17,035 bases of DNA from Bacillota bacterium (GCA_030705665.1 JAUZQA010000016.1:1-17035); one strand, 5' to 3'; positions 1-7,330 are shown, counted from the first letter of the stretch. A program made the numbers and translations. The notes: generated from the letters alone by a model not told the origin.

Positions 1-680
1 TAATCTTCTACCCAACCAGTAGTTGTTGCTAAAAATTTTTTATAAAATTCGATTGCTCTTTTGATTTTTTGATGCTCAACTAGTTCATTAGCAAAGTAGT
101 AAAGATCCCTTGGTGAGAATTGTTCGCCCAGCTTTAAACGGTTTTCGTAGATTCGAAGGTTCCTGTCTGATTCATGATGGATGCGGTTATGGGTAACAGC
201 AATTTCACTATGAAGAATATTTCCCCAAACCTCTAAGTACTCATGTACGGGCCCGCACCATTGAAAATTTTTATGTTTTTTCACAAGACGATTTCGGCGC
301 AAGCTAGAAATGACATTACCGTTTTCATCGAATGCCAGATTGTAATGCATGGTTACAGAATCTATTGAAGGGTCCAGAGTTTCTTTTAAAGCAATAAATT
401 TTTTACGATCAATATCTAATAAGGTGTCATCCGCATCTAACCAAAGAATGTAGTCCATTTTAGCATGGCTAAACGCAAAATTACGTGCTGCAGCAAAGTC
501 ATTTATCCATTTAAAGTCAATAATCCTATCTGTATAACGAGATACTATTTCTTTCGTTCTATCGGTTGATCCAGTGTCAACAATTATCATTTCATCAACA
601 AGGTCTTTCACAGAATCTAAACATTTCGTAATGCTGTCTTCCTCATTTTTTACAATCATGCATAGACTAACTGTTATCAA
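1..680 (-). CDS. Family 2 glycosyltransferase, C-terminus cut by window edge
   Basis: About 226 N-terminal residues are visible on the minus strand. The start is a TTG at 678-680, with an AAAGGAG ribosome site upstream and an in-frame TAG two codons before it, so the start is well fixed. The N-terminus reads ITVSLCMIVKNEED, followed by VDTGSTDRT and LWLDADDT. This is the GT-A fold nucleotide-sugar core, with the DxD metal site near residue 80. The visible C-terminal part (NRLKLGEQF, YYFANELVEH, AIEFYKKFL) looks like the TPR-type helices that follow the catalytic domain in SunS-like bacterial glycosyltransferases. It probably transfers a sugar to a peptide, protein or surface glycan; the acceptor cannot be told. 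The family call is firm, the substrate unknown. Confidence 0.85.
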   Translation of the reverse strand, partial: MITVSLCMIVKNEEDSITKCLDSVKDLVDEMIIVDTGSTDRTKEIVSRYTDRIIDFKWINDFAAARNFAFSHAKMDYILWLDADDTLLDIDRKKFIALKETLDPSIDSVTMHYNLAFDENGNVISSLRRNRLVKKHKNFQWCGPVHEYLEVWGNILHSEIAVTHNRIHHESDRNLRIYENRLKLGEQFSPRDLYYFANELVEHQKIKRAIEFYKKFLATTTGWVED

Positions 681-784
681 GCTCTATCGCTCCTTTAACC
701 AATGTTCGTCCCTCTGCTTTAAACTATGTAAAAAGCGCAGACATGGTGTGTACAATCCCTGAATTCTATGAGCAAGAATATAAC

Positions 785-820
785 AAAAAAGACCGAGGTC
801 TCGTTGACCTTGGTCTTTTA
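785..820 (-). terminator. Intrinsic terminator after the TVP38-like gene
   Basis: AAAAGACCGAGGTC pairs with GACCTTGGTCTTTT across a short TCGTT loop, with one G-T pair. Read on the minus strand the hairpin is followed by a run of T, about 60 bases past the stop codon of the membrane-protein gene. Confidence 0.8.
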
Positions 821-876
821 GCGTTTTCGATTATGCGATTTCGTATCGTGGGTTCTCATGGACGGTGTTAAATAAG

Positions 877-1515
877 TTATTTGGTATTTTTTTCTGTGAG
901 TGCCTTAGGCATCCGTTTGGATACAATAAAGTAGGCTGCCATGGAAATAATAAGAAGATATGAGCCATAGAGACTAATCGAAAACCACTTATTGTGGATA
1001 ACGTTTGCTCCAGCAAAGGATACGATAAAAATATTTGGTATTTTCCCTATTGCAGAGGCGATTAAGAATATTTTCCAATCCACTTTACTTAAACCACAAG
1101 CAGCATTGAAAACGGGTGCTGGTAAAATGGGGATTAATCTCGCTACTAGAATCGCTATGAAGGAGTTTCGATTCAATAATTCCTGATATTCAAGAACCTT
1201 CGGGTATCTTTGCAATGTATTTTGGGCCGATTCTTTGAAAGCATATCTGGCAATAAAAAAGAACAATAAAGTCCCGAACATCGCCCCAGAATAAGAAATT
1301 AATAAACCTTCAGTTGCACCAAAAAGAGCACCGATCATTGCACCGAGAACGGTGAAAGGAACGATTGGAAAAAACACACAAATAGAAACCATCAGCATAC
1401 TGATTAATACTGCATTGGGACCGTCTTGTTTAACCAGTTCCATCAAGAGATCTTTTTGAGAATAACCAAAAAGAATAATTAGAATCACGACAAGAATACT
1501 GACGATTTTTTTCAA
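877..1515 (-). CDS. TVP38/TMEM64 (DedA-like, SNARE-associated) membrane protein
   Basis: A 212-residue integral membrane protein starting at a TTG (1513-1515) with GAGGTG seven bases upstream. Segments include an N-terminal signal-anchor-like helix (MKKIVSILVVILIILFGY), a hydrophobic stretch around 36-62, the glycine-rich GAMIGALFGATEG, a helix ending FFFIARYAF, and the family signature ARLIPILPAPVFNAACGLSKV near residue 125. The G-rich re-entrant loop and the R-x-I-P motif are hallmarks of the VTT/DedA superfamily, whose members are linked to lipid scrambling or undecaprenyl-phosphate recycling and membrane homeostasis. The specific role here is unknown. It is monocistronic, with its own terminator, and divergent from the following lipase-like gene. 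Confidence 0.85.
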   Translation of the reverse strand: MKKIVSILVVILIILFGYSQKDLLMELVKQDGPNAVLISMLMVSICVFFPIVPFTVLGAMIGALFGATEGLLISYSGAMFGTLLFFFIARYAFKESAQNTLQRYPKVLEYQELLNRNSFIAILVARLIPILPAPVFNAACGLSKVDWKIFLIASAIGKIPNIFIVSFAGANVIHNKWFSISLYGSYLLIISMAAYFIVSKRMPKALTEKNTK

Positions 1516-1650
1516 AATTTTGCACCTCAGTTTACTTTATAATACCCATTATGGTACGTTTATGGAATTTTTTGTCATGATACCACAATTTTCAATTAGA
1601 GTGTAATATTATGATCAATTTTTAAAAACTATAGTGATTATACTTCAAAA

Positions 1651-1659
1651 TGATATACT
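1651..1659 (+). promoter_or_regulatory. Extended -10 promoter candidate for the lipase-like gene
   Basis: TGATATACT fits the extended -10 form TGnTATAAT with one mismatch. No good -35 is seen. It would start transcription about 45 bases before the proposed ATT start codon. Confidence 0.4.
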
Positions 1660-1710
1660 TACGTTGAATAATTTTTAGAGAAAAAATTCAATGGTTGGGA
1701 GGATCTGCTA

Positions 1711-2349
1711 ATTAAAGCAATATTAATCCATGGATTTAGTAAAAATCCTAGAGATATGAAGCCCCTCAAACAAAATTTAGAGTTACTGGGTTATGAATGT
1801 ATTGTACCGGACTTGCCACCAACTTTTAAAGAATTTGACCATTCTGCACTTATATTAGATGCGATATTGGAGGAATTAATTGAATCCAATTTAAAACGCG
1901 AAGAAAAAGTAAATCTTGTCGGCCACAGCACAGGTGGATTAGTTATTAGAAAATTTGTTTCCGAAACCAATCATATATCCAGAATTGGCAGATGTGTTCT
2001 TATTGCGACACCCAATAAGGGAAGTAAGTTAGCAAATCTGGCTGCAAGCATTAAACCAGTGGGGGAAATTTGCCGAACGTTGAAATCGCTAAAATACGAT
2101 TATATAGAACAAATGGATTTTACCTCGGTTCCTGATGTTGAAATTGCAGCAATAGCGGGTAATAAGAATAACCTTTTTTTGGGGAATTTAATTCGTGATG
2201 AAAACGATGGACGTGTTGAACTTAGCTCAGTGTTTTATCCCGAGTTAAAAGATATTATTACCCTGCCATTTGGGCACATTGAAATCCATCATCAACAGGA
2301 AACTGCAAAATGGGTTGATACATTTTTAAGAACGGGAAAGTTTTTATAA
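1711..2349 (+). CDS. Small alpha/beta hydrolase, lipase/PGAP1-like, with probable ATT start
   Basis: Read from ATT at 1711 the protein has 212 residues and begins with the oxyanion strand KAILIHGF. The first in-frame ATG (1756) would remove this strand, so it is unlikely to be the true start. GGGAGGA at 1697-1703 lies seven bases before the ATT, while the in-frame CTG at 1705 is only one base from it. The nucleophile elbow is GHSTGG (Ser73), the likely acid is Asp166 in the NDGRV segment, and His189 in PFGH completes the triad. This layout is typical of small bacterial triacylglycerol-lipase/PGAP1-like esterases. There is no signal peptide, so it is probably cytoplasmic. The natural substrate is unknown. 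It appears to be a single gene. Confidence 0.8.
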   Translation: MKAILIHGFSKNPRDMKPLKQNLELLGYECIVPDLPPTFKEFDHSALILDAILEELIESNLKREEKVNLVGHSTGGLVIRKFVSETNHISRIGRCVLIATPNKGSKLANLAASIKPVGEICRTLKSLKYDYIEQMDFTSVPDVEIAAIAGNKNNLFLGNLIRDENDGRVELSSVFYPELKDIITLPFGHIEIHHQQETAKWVDTFLRTGKFL

Positions 2350-2429
2350 TGGCTCAAAGGTTCTATGGTCTAAATTACCACATTGCGCATGATATAAACA
2401 CTATGTATATGGTATAAAATTGTTGTAAG

Positions 2430-2472
2430 TGTGATTTATATCACGATAGCATACCCAAGATATCTTTATAAT
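2430..2472 (+). promoter_or_regulatory. Fnr-type box and -10 of the globin promoter
   Basis: TGTGA at 2430-2434 and TCACG at 2441-2445 are separated by six bases, matching the Bacillus Fnr consensus TGTGA-N6-TCACA at nine of ten arm positions. A perfect -10 TATAAT lies at 2467-2472, which predicts a start near 2479. The centre of the box (2437.5) is then about 41.5 bases upstream, the usual position for class II activation by Fnr/CRP proteins. No consensus -35 is present, as expected for an activated promoter. Confidence 0.7.
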
Positions 2473-2505
2473 ATTAGCAACAAAGGAAGGATGAGGGTGA
2501 ATTAG

Positions 2506-2901
2506 TTGGAATACACATTTAAATCACTTTATGATGAAATAGGCGGAAAAGAAACAATTGACAAACTTGTTGAAGCTTTTTATCCTCGCGTCTATGAAGA
2601 TAATAATTTGCGACCAATTTTTGAAGGGGATATGGAAGAAATAAAAAGAAAGCAAAAATTGTTTCTGCCTCAATTTTTGGGGGGACCTGCATTGTACAGT
2701 ATGGAATTTGGACCGCCTGCAATGAGACAGAGGCATCTGCCGCATGAGGTGACTCCTAAACGGGCACGGGCGTGGCTTCGCTGTATGAAAGAAGCGTTTC
2801 ATGAAATTGGTCTTGACCAAAATCCTGCAGGAGCAGAATTTTATGATCGCTTAACCCAAGTAGCAGGAATTATGGTAAACAGTCCAGATACCGAAGAATA
2901 A
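2506..2901 (+). CDS. Truncated haemoglobin, group II (trHbO/YjbI-like)
   Basis: A 131-residue globin starting at TTG 2506, with GAGGGTGA upstream; a TAG codon directly precedes it in frame. The fold markers of group II truncated globins are present: FYPRVY with the B10 Tyr near residue 26, KQKLFLPQFLGGP in the CD/E region, RQRHLPH with proximal His77, and the conserved G8 Trp90 in ARAWLRCM. Length and sequence resemble B. subtilis YjbI (132 residues). These cytoplasmic haem proteins bind O2 with high affinity and have been linked to peroxidase activity, thiol/disulfide chemistry and nitrosative stress. Here the gene stands alone, without the yjbH neighbour seen in B. subtilis, behind an Fnr-type site that suggests induction when oxygen falls. 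It ends in a bidirectional terminator. Confidence 0.93.
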   Translation: MEYTFKSLYDEIGGKETIDKLVEAFYPRVYEDNNLRPIFEGDMEEIKRKQKLFLPQFLGGPALYSMEFGPPAMRQRHLPHEVTPKRARAWLRCMKEAFHEIGLDQNPAGAEFYDRLTQVAGIMVNSPDTEE

Positions 2902-2904
2902 ATC

Positions 2905-2951
2905 ATAAAAAAGATCCTCCACACCATTTGGTGAACGAGGATCTTTTTTAT
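2905..2951. terminator. Bidirectional terminator between globin and spore-coat genes
   Basis: ATAAAAAAGATCCTC pairs perfectly with GAGGATCTTTTTTAT. The loop contains a second small hairpin (CACCA/TGGTG). Runs of A and T on both sides let it serve the globin gene on plus and the coat operon on minus, which converge here. Confidence 0.93.
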
Positions 2952-2961
2952 CTGTAATACA

Positions 2962-3309
2962 TTAGTGATAAGGAAATTGGCTTGAATAGTTACTAAACTG
3001 CTGGTATGCCTGATCGAGTTTTTGCTGATCTTCCGCTTCAAGCTTGTACCAGCCATTTTGAAACATTAGCTTATAAAGTTCCCGACTGCTTTGGTGGGTT
3101 TCATTCAGGATTTGTATTAAATCAGCATGAAGCTGATCGTGGCTTGCTTCACGGACAGCTATGTTTAGACTGTCAGTTATATATTTACAAGTACTGAGGC
3201 CGTCGTTGATGAAATCGCGGTCATTCATTTCCGGTCCCTTTACTTTTGGTAACTGCCCTGTTTGTTGATTAGCAATTTGCTTGCTGTTTTGATTCTGTTG
3301 ATTTTGCAT
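2962..3309 (-). CDS. CotF-family spore coat protein
   Basis: A 115-residue protein starting at ATG 3307-3309 with GGAGG upstream. A Gln/Asn-rich N-terminus (residues 1-25) precedes a helical core: NDRDFINDGLSTCKYITDSL, then VREASHDQLHADLIQILNETH, then a Tyr-rich tail (WYKLEAEDQQ, FSNYSSQFPYH). This resembles the CotF ferritin-like helical family of Bacillus spore-coat or spore-associated proteins (the YraF/YraG group). It would be assembled on the forespore or coat late in sporulation, with no enzyme role expected. It is the second gene of a two-gene operon, 21 bases after its partner, and ends in the shared terminator. Confidence 0.82.
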   Translation of the reverse strand: MQNQQNQNSKQIANQQTGQLPKVKGPEMNDRDFINDGLSTCKYITDSLNIAVREASHDQLHADLIQILNETHQSSRELYKLMFQNGWYKLEAEDQQKLDQAYQQFSNYSSQFPYH

Positions 3310-3330
3310 TCAAACTACCTCCAATATTAA

Positions 3331-3621
3331 TTACTGCAATGGTGTTTGTTGACTTGGTAAACTTTGTAATGCTGCATTGTTATTAACTTGCAGGTGCGGA
3401 AGTAATCTTTGATAGTGATTTTGGTGCATTTGCCCCGCTTTTTCGAGTGCTTGCTTGATTTGCGGATTTGTTACTTGCTGGGCTAGATGATGAAACTTTT
3501 TAAATGCTAATAGTTCCCATGACAATACATCTTTAATGTAAAGCAAATCTTTGGTTGTGATTGCCCTTGGTGGATTAGGAATTTGCGGCTGGTTTGTTTG
3601 CGATTGCGATTGCATTTGCAT
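3331..3621 (-). CDS. Small CotF-like spore coat protein
   Basis: A 96-residue protein starting at ATG 3619-3621 (rc), with AAAGGAG nine bases upstream. The first 20 residues are a low-complexity MQMQSQSQTNQPQ stretch. The core ITTKDLLYIKDVLSWELLAF and HHLAQQVTNPQIKQALEKAG is the two-helix signature common to CotF/YraD-like proteins, and the C-terminus is again Gln-rich. It is the first gene of the coat operon and shares its organisation with the downstream paralogue. The role is structural, inferred from family. An alternative start at 3613-3615 would shorten it by two residues. Confidence 0.75.
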   Translation of the reverse strand: MQMQSQSQTNQPQIPNPPRAITTKDLLYIKDVLSWELLAFKKFHHLAQQVTNPQIKQALEKAGQMHQNHYQRLLPHLQVNNNAALQSLPSQQTPLQ

Positions 3622-3675
3622 TTGTCGAATCTCCTTTCATCTTTACATCGTTTTTAAAATGCACCAATCTAAACA

Positions 3676-3702
3676 CATATATGCAGTCATGGGAAAGATA
3701 TA
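3676..3702 (-). promoter_or_regulatory. Possible sporulation (sigma-E/K-like) promoter of the coat operon
   Basis: On the minus strand an ATA (3699-3701) is followed after 15 bases by CATATATG (3676-3683). This is close to mother-cell promoters, which have ATA near -35 and CATAnnnT at -10. It lies about 55 bases before the first coat gene. Coat genes are normally mother-cell expressed, which supports the reading, but the match is loose. Confidence 0.35.
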
Positions 3703-3878
3703 AAAGGTACCATGGGAAATACATAATTTAAAGTTTTTTTACTGGTATAAGGATGTTATCTGTTTTAATGGTGAAAATTTATAGCATTAGCGGTTGAGCA
3801 TGTTAGAATAAAAGCTGTGATCCAGATCAAACTATAACTTGGATATTGGGACAAAACGGAGAAATGGGTGATGAAGAA

Positions 3879-4382
3879 ATGTATACATCAATTTCAGAAT
3901 TTATTGCGGAATGGAATCAGGAAGCTGAATCAACTCAGAGAGTTTTAGATGCTTTGACAGATCAGTCATTGCAGCAGGAGGTGTCCCCAAATGACCGAAC
4001 ATTAGGGAGAGTTGCATGGCATATTGTTACAAGTACACCTGGAATGCTGACTGAATTCGGACTATCCGTTCCTTTAGTGGAACAATCAGATAATGTTCCC
4101 ACCTCTGCTAAAAAAATAGCAGACACATTTCGAACTCTTAATAAAAGTGCAGCTGAAGCAGTGGAACAGCAATGGACGGACGAATCCTTAAATGAAAGTA
4201 AAGAAGTCTTTTTCAGGAAAATGCAAAAAGCAGGTATGCTTTCTCTTCTAGTCAAACACATCATTCATCATCGCGGCCAAATGACGATCCTCATGCGTCA
4301 GGCTGGATTGCAGGTTCCTGGCATTTATGGACCTGCCCGTGAAGAATGGAGTAAAATTGGTATGGAAGCTCCGAAAATATAA
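3879..4382 (+). CDS. DinB/YfiT-like four-helix metal-binding protein
   Basis: 167 residues from ATG 3879. This start is preferred because GGTGAT lies six bases upstream and the protein then begins MYTSISEFIAEW, the usual beginning of the family. ATG 3864 has GGAG only two bases away. The DinB superfamily has a four-helix bundle with three metal-binding His. Here these are probably His48 (VAWHIV), His127 and His131 (KHIIHHRGQM). Many members are bacillithiol- or mycothiol-dependent transferases, or stress proteins of unknown reaction; none is assured here. It is monocistronic, with its own terminator at 4497. An imperfect TGTGA-N6-TCAAA lies 48 bases before the start. Confidence 0.85.
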   Translation: MYTSISEFIAEWNQEAESTQRVLDALTDQSLQQEVSPNDRTLGRVAWHIVTSTPGMLTEFGLSVPLVEQSDNVPTSAKKIADTFRTLNKSAAEAVEQQWTDESLNESKEVFFRKMQKAGMLSLLVKHIIHHRGQMTILMRQAGLQVPGIYGPAREEWSKIGMEAPKI

Positions 4383-4496
4383 TTACTTAGAAGAAACACT
4401 CTCTTACTTAAGGAAGTTGGTCTGGAATAAGAACTATAAGCTTTGTTTATATTTGAGAAAAATATGTTTGTTTGATAAATATATATATATGAAGCA

Positions 4497-4522
4497 AAAA
4501 AACTCCTGCACAGGAGTTTTTT
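4497..4522 (+). terminator. Intrinsic terminator after the DinB-like gene
   Basis: AAAAAACTCCT and AGGAGTTTTTT form a perfect stem around a GCAC loop, ending in a T run. It lies 115 bases after the stop codon; an ATATATATATAT tract precedes it. Confidence 0.85.
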
Positions 4523-4592
4523 ACTTATTCCCCAAAAACACAAAAGGGACAACATAATTGAAATAAATTCATAATTCTGACACTTCATTCTA

Positions 4593-4633
4593 TTGTTTAC
4601 GAATTTTAAATAAAATATAATTTTATTTAAAAT
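4593..4633 (+). promoter_or_regulatory. Sigma-A promoter of the aromatic regulator, overlapped by a 13-bp inverted repeat
   Basis: TTGTTT (4593-4598) and TATAAT (4616-4621) are separated by exactly 17 bases, a good sigma-A promoter. A perfect inverted repeat has arms 4603-4615 and 4621-4633 (ATTTTAAATAAAA and its complement) around TATAA. It covers the spacer, the -10 and the start region, and could be an operator or simply an AT-rich melt. The predicted start is near 4628, giving a leader of about 190 bases. Confidence 0.6.
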
Positions 4634-4648
4634 CAGGGAACTTTTCAG

Positions 4649-4662
4649 TGTGAAATATCACA
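4649..4662. promoter_or_regulatory. TGTGA-N4-TCACA palindrome in the regulator leader
   Basis: Five-base perfect arms around AATA, about 20 bases downstream of the predicted start. The arms are those of an Fnr/CRP site but the spacer is two bases short, so binding is uncertain. If bound, it would repress. Confidence 0.35.
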
Positions 4663-4814
4663 TGAATCTTGGCAATTTTCCGATAAAATGAAAATGAACG
4701 GTGTTCCGTAGTAATCGACAACCCATCTAACAGCAATGAAATAACAGTATCTTTAGTGCGGTTTTCTAATACTTTATAGAATTTCGAAAACTTGAATCAA
4801 TGGAGGTACTTTTT

Positions 4815-6749
4815 TTGAAAACGGCAGAGCAAATATCAATAAAAGATCTTCTAACTTTTCAATCAATTAACGGTGAAATCTTTTTTAAGGATAAGCGGAT
4901 GATTATTTCAAGCGCAGATGCTTGGGGATTACTGCGGAAGGACTTAATTGCTGCTCTTGGAATGGAAAGAGCGAAACGATTCTTACTGCGGCACGGCTGG
5001 AATTCAGGAGTCAACGACGCCAGAAATCTAAAGGAAATGTTTGCTTGGGGGGATGAGCTGGAATGGCTCTTGGCAGGTCCTCAAATGCATACCCTTTTAG
5101 GAAGTGTATTTTCAGAGGTTTCGAAACTGGATGTAAATATCGAAGCTGGTACTTTTTATCTTGAGGGTATTTGGCATAAATCCTATGAGGCCGAGCAGCA
5201 TCTACTACATTTCCCACACCACCACCAATCGGTTTGCTATAATTTGATCGGATACGCCGGCGGATATTCAAGCGAGTATTTTGGAAAAAAAATAATTTAC
5301 AAAGAAGTTGAATGTATCGGAAAAGGAGATAAGCAATGCCGATATATTGGGAAAACAGTAGAAGAGTGGGGAGACGAAATTGCCGATGAATTAATCAACT
5401 ACGAAGAGGAGAGTATGGCAAACGAATTGGATTGCGCATACAGAAGAATTGAAAAGCAAAAAGAAACATTAAATCTGGGATCAAAAATTCATCAGAAATT
5501 AACGAATATTGTCTTAGAAGGAAAAGGCTTAGATACGCTTGCAAAAACACTCGGAGAAAGTCTAGTTTGTTCTGTTGCTATTGAAAATTCAAATTTTGAC
5601 CTTCTTGCCAGCTTTGCGCAGGCTTCAGAATTTCCGCTATTCTCGCTTAAAGCCTTATTAAAGACTTCCACATTGCAGAAGGAGCAGCGGGATATTATTA
5701 ATAAATTTGCAGATGAAAGACGAACAATTGAACTCACTCTTTCAAATGGTTTTTGTAACGAACATCGATTGATTTCCCCTGTCATTCTCCGCAATCAAAT
5801 ATTTGGGTTTGTTTCGCTGATAAAAAACGAAGGATTATTCGAAGAAACGGAAGTGGTAGCATTGGAGCGAGCTGCTACTGTTTGCGCTGTTCATTTATAT
5901 ATTGAGAGAAACACGATTGAAACTGAGCAGAGATTGAAAGGTAAACTGCTTGACGAGTTGTTAAATAAAGAAGCTGATATTCCATATATTACAAAACGTT
6001 TAAATTATATTGGCTATAATATCTCAGATCCATATTATGTATTCATTTTCCAATTTGAGGGTAATAACAGTCAACATATTAACGAAAAAGAAGATTATTG
6101 TTTGGGAATACGCAAAAAAATTATTAATATTTTAACGACGAGGCTACAGCAGGCAGGTTATCATTGCTTAATATCTGATAAAATTGATCAAGTCTATTCG
6201 CTTGTTCCATTGAAGTTTGTTCAACAACAAAGGCTGCCAATAAAACAGTATGGTGAATTTTTACTTGGTCAAATAGCAGAATTCCCTTCGAATCTTAAAG
6301 TTACCTTAGGTATTAGTAATATTTATAGTGATATTTCAAAGTTTTATCAAGGATTTCAGGAAGTAAATAAAGCAATTGAAATTGCTAAAATTAAACAGAA
6401 GAACTATCAGGTTGTTTTATCATCTGAGTTAGGTCACGTGGGGCTCTTGCTAAATGCCCGAAATCCTGAAGAATTGGAATCGTTTGCATACAGTCAATTA
6501 GGTCAGTTGTTTGAATATGATCAAAATAACCATGCAGAACTATTGAAAACCTTATATTTATATGTTGAAAATGAGCATAATCTCCATAAAACAGCTCGGG
6601 TTATGAACATTTCAATTAGTGGTATGCGCTATCGATTAAAAAGAATAATGGAATTGCTAGATATGGAAAGTATGGATTCCTCAAGAAGATTTGAGTTACA
6701 GTTAGCATTAGATATTTTTTTAGTGTTAGGGAAGTTAGAATTGGACTAA
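4815..6749 (+). CDS. Phenol-type sensor regulator: XylR_N-V4R sensor fused to PucR-like output
   Basis: 644 residues from TTG 4815, with GGAGGT (4802-4807) seven bases upstream; the ATG at 4800 has no ribosome site. Residues 10-115 are an XylR_N domain (ADAWGLLRKDLIAALG, RHGWNSGVNDA) and 125-185 a V4R domain. Relative to MopR/DmpR, the phenol-contacting His and Trp appear as His92 and Trp120, and the zinc ligands as Cys141, Glu164, Cys167 and Cys175, with identical spacing. After a coiled linker (195-220) comes a GAF-like region, then a CdaR GGDEF-like domain (about 390-500). A PucR-type HTH_30 follows near 580-610 (HNLHKTARVMNISISGMRYR). No AAA+ sigma-54 module exists. It should be an aromatic-responsive activator of sigma-A promoters for the genes that follow. 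Confidence 0.92.
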   Translation: MKTAEQISIKDLLTFQSINGEIFFKDKRMIISSADAWGLLRKDLIAALGMERAKRFLLRHGWNSGVNDARNLKEMFAWGDELEWLLAGPQMHTLLGSVFSEVSKLDVNIEAGTFYLEGIWHKSYEAEQHLLHFPHHHQSVCYNLIGYAGGYSSEYFGKKIIYKEVECIGKGDKQCRYIGKTVEEWGDEIADELINYEEESMANELDCAYRRIEKQKETLNLGSKIHQKLTNIVLEGKGLDTLAKTLGESLVCSVAIENSNFDLLASFAQASEFPLFSLKALLKTSTLQKEQRDIINKFADERRTIELTLSNGFCNEHRLISPVILRNQIFGFVSLIKNEGLFEETEVVALERAATVCAVHLYIERNTIETEQRLKGKLLDELLNKEADIPYITKRLNYIGYNISDPYYVFIFQFEGNNSQHINEKEDYCLGIRKKIINILTTRLQQAGYHCLISDKIDQVYSLVPLKFVQQQRLPIKQYGEFLLGQIAEFPSNLKVTLGISNIYSDISKFYQGFQEVNKAIEIAKIKQKNYQVVLSSELGHVGLLLNARNPEELESFAYSQLGQLFEYDQNNHAELLKTLYLYVENEHNLHKTARVMNISISGMRYRLKRIMELLDMESMDSSRRFELQLALDIFLVLGKLELD

Positions 6750-6758
6750 GTTAGATTT

Positions 6759-6787
6759 GAGGGTGTCTACCGGACAGCCTCTTTTTT
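6759..6787 (+). terminator. Intrinsic terminator after the regulator
   Basis: GAGGGTGTC and GACAGCCTC pair with one mismatch, followed by six T. It separates the regulator transcript from the dmpM-like unit. Confidence 0.8.
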
Positions 6788-6852
6788 GCTTGCTGCTAAA
6801 CTTAATATAAAACAGAATAGGCAGATTCGTATAGAAATAAGGAGGATTATTA

Positions 6853-6896
6853 AACCTAATCAATTTAACAGCATAAGACAGAATGAGATTATAAAA
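6853..6896 (+). promoter_or_regulatory. Candidate activator site and promoter before the dmpM-like gene
   Basis: AACCTAATCA (6853-6862) with the trailing T.TAAC.G is repeated at 7478-7496 before the dioxygenase gene, 16 of 19 bases being equal. A TATAAA box follows at 6890, 37 bases from the element start (35 in the other copy). TTAACA at 6865-6870 may be a poor -35. The arrangement fits an activator overlapping a weak -35. The rest of 6790-7018 holds no gene that I can support. Confidence 0.5.
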
Positions 6897-7033
6897 TACA
6901 ACATAAATAGCCGTATAAATATTTAGAAAAATCAATTACTTTTAAAGCAGGGAGAATATAAAAGGGTAGTTTTATAGAATTATAATTTAGAATTTGCGCT
7001 TTTTATACTTTATTAAAAAGGAAGTGAGCTGGA

Positions 7034-7330
7034 ATGGCGATTATTGATGACAGGAACCGATATGTGGCTTTAGATTTGAACTGTGGAGAAGTAACGGAGG
7101 CAATCATCGAAGCAATCGAACTTGATAACGAAAATGTCGTAGTTACCCGTTTACCAGAAAGGATAAAAGTAGAGGTATTGAATAAATTGGTCATCAATCG
7201 TGAAACTGTTGAAGATTGTCTGGATGAAAATTGGCAAACAAAAGACCTTCAACTTATTGTTCAATCATACTTTGGATTTTTAGGAGATTGGGACGATAAT
7301 CACATAGTTTTACAATGGGATAGCGTTTGA
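7034..7330 (+). CDS. MmoB/DmpM-family effector protein of a soluble di-iron monooxygenase
   Basis: 98 residues from ATG 7034, with AAGGAAGTGA at 7019-7027. It follows the DmpM/PhP2 pattern along most of its length: an EAIIEAIELDNENVVV block (about 22-37), a PERIKVEV block (42-49), KLVINRETVED (51-61) and KDLQLIV (70-76), ending in an acidic IVLQW strand. DmpM-type proteins have no cofactor. They bind the di-iron hydroxylase and gate substrate and O2 access, coupling NADH use to phenol or toluene hydroxylation. Length is normal for the family and no defect is visible. No hydroxylase, reductase or other subunit is encoded in the window, which is very unusual. It lies between the phenol-type regulator and catechol dioxygenase, so a role in phenol oxidation is the natural reading. 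Confidence 0.85.
   Translation: MAIIDDRNRYVALDLNCGEVTEAIIEAIELDNENVVVTRLPERIKVEVLNKLVINRETVEDCLDENWQTKDLQLIVQSYFGFLGDWDDNHIVLQWDSV

Noticed and set aside
2491..2505. Five-codon ATG frame ending in TAG directly before the globin TTG
   Set aside because: It overlaps the globin ribosome site; a leader peptide of four residues with no regulatory codon pattern cannot be supported.
3816..3831. TGTGA-N6-TCAAA before the DinB-like gene as an Fnr site
   Set aside because: One arm deviates and no -10 lies at the required distance downstream, so there is no promoter geometry to support it.
6838..6929. AAGGAGG followed by an ATT-started 25-codon frame
   Set aside because: Spacing is only about three bases, the peptide has no recognisable features, and the stretch coincides with the candidate promoter element.
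4773..6981. TTTATAGAATT repeated before the regulator (4773) and before the dmpM-like gene (6971)
   Set aside because: An AT-rich 11-mer repeat is expected many times by chance in a window of this base composition, and the two copies lie at different places relative to their genes.
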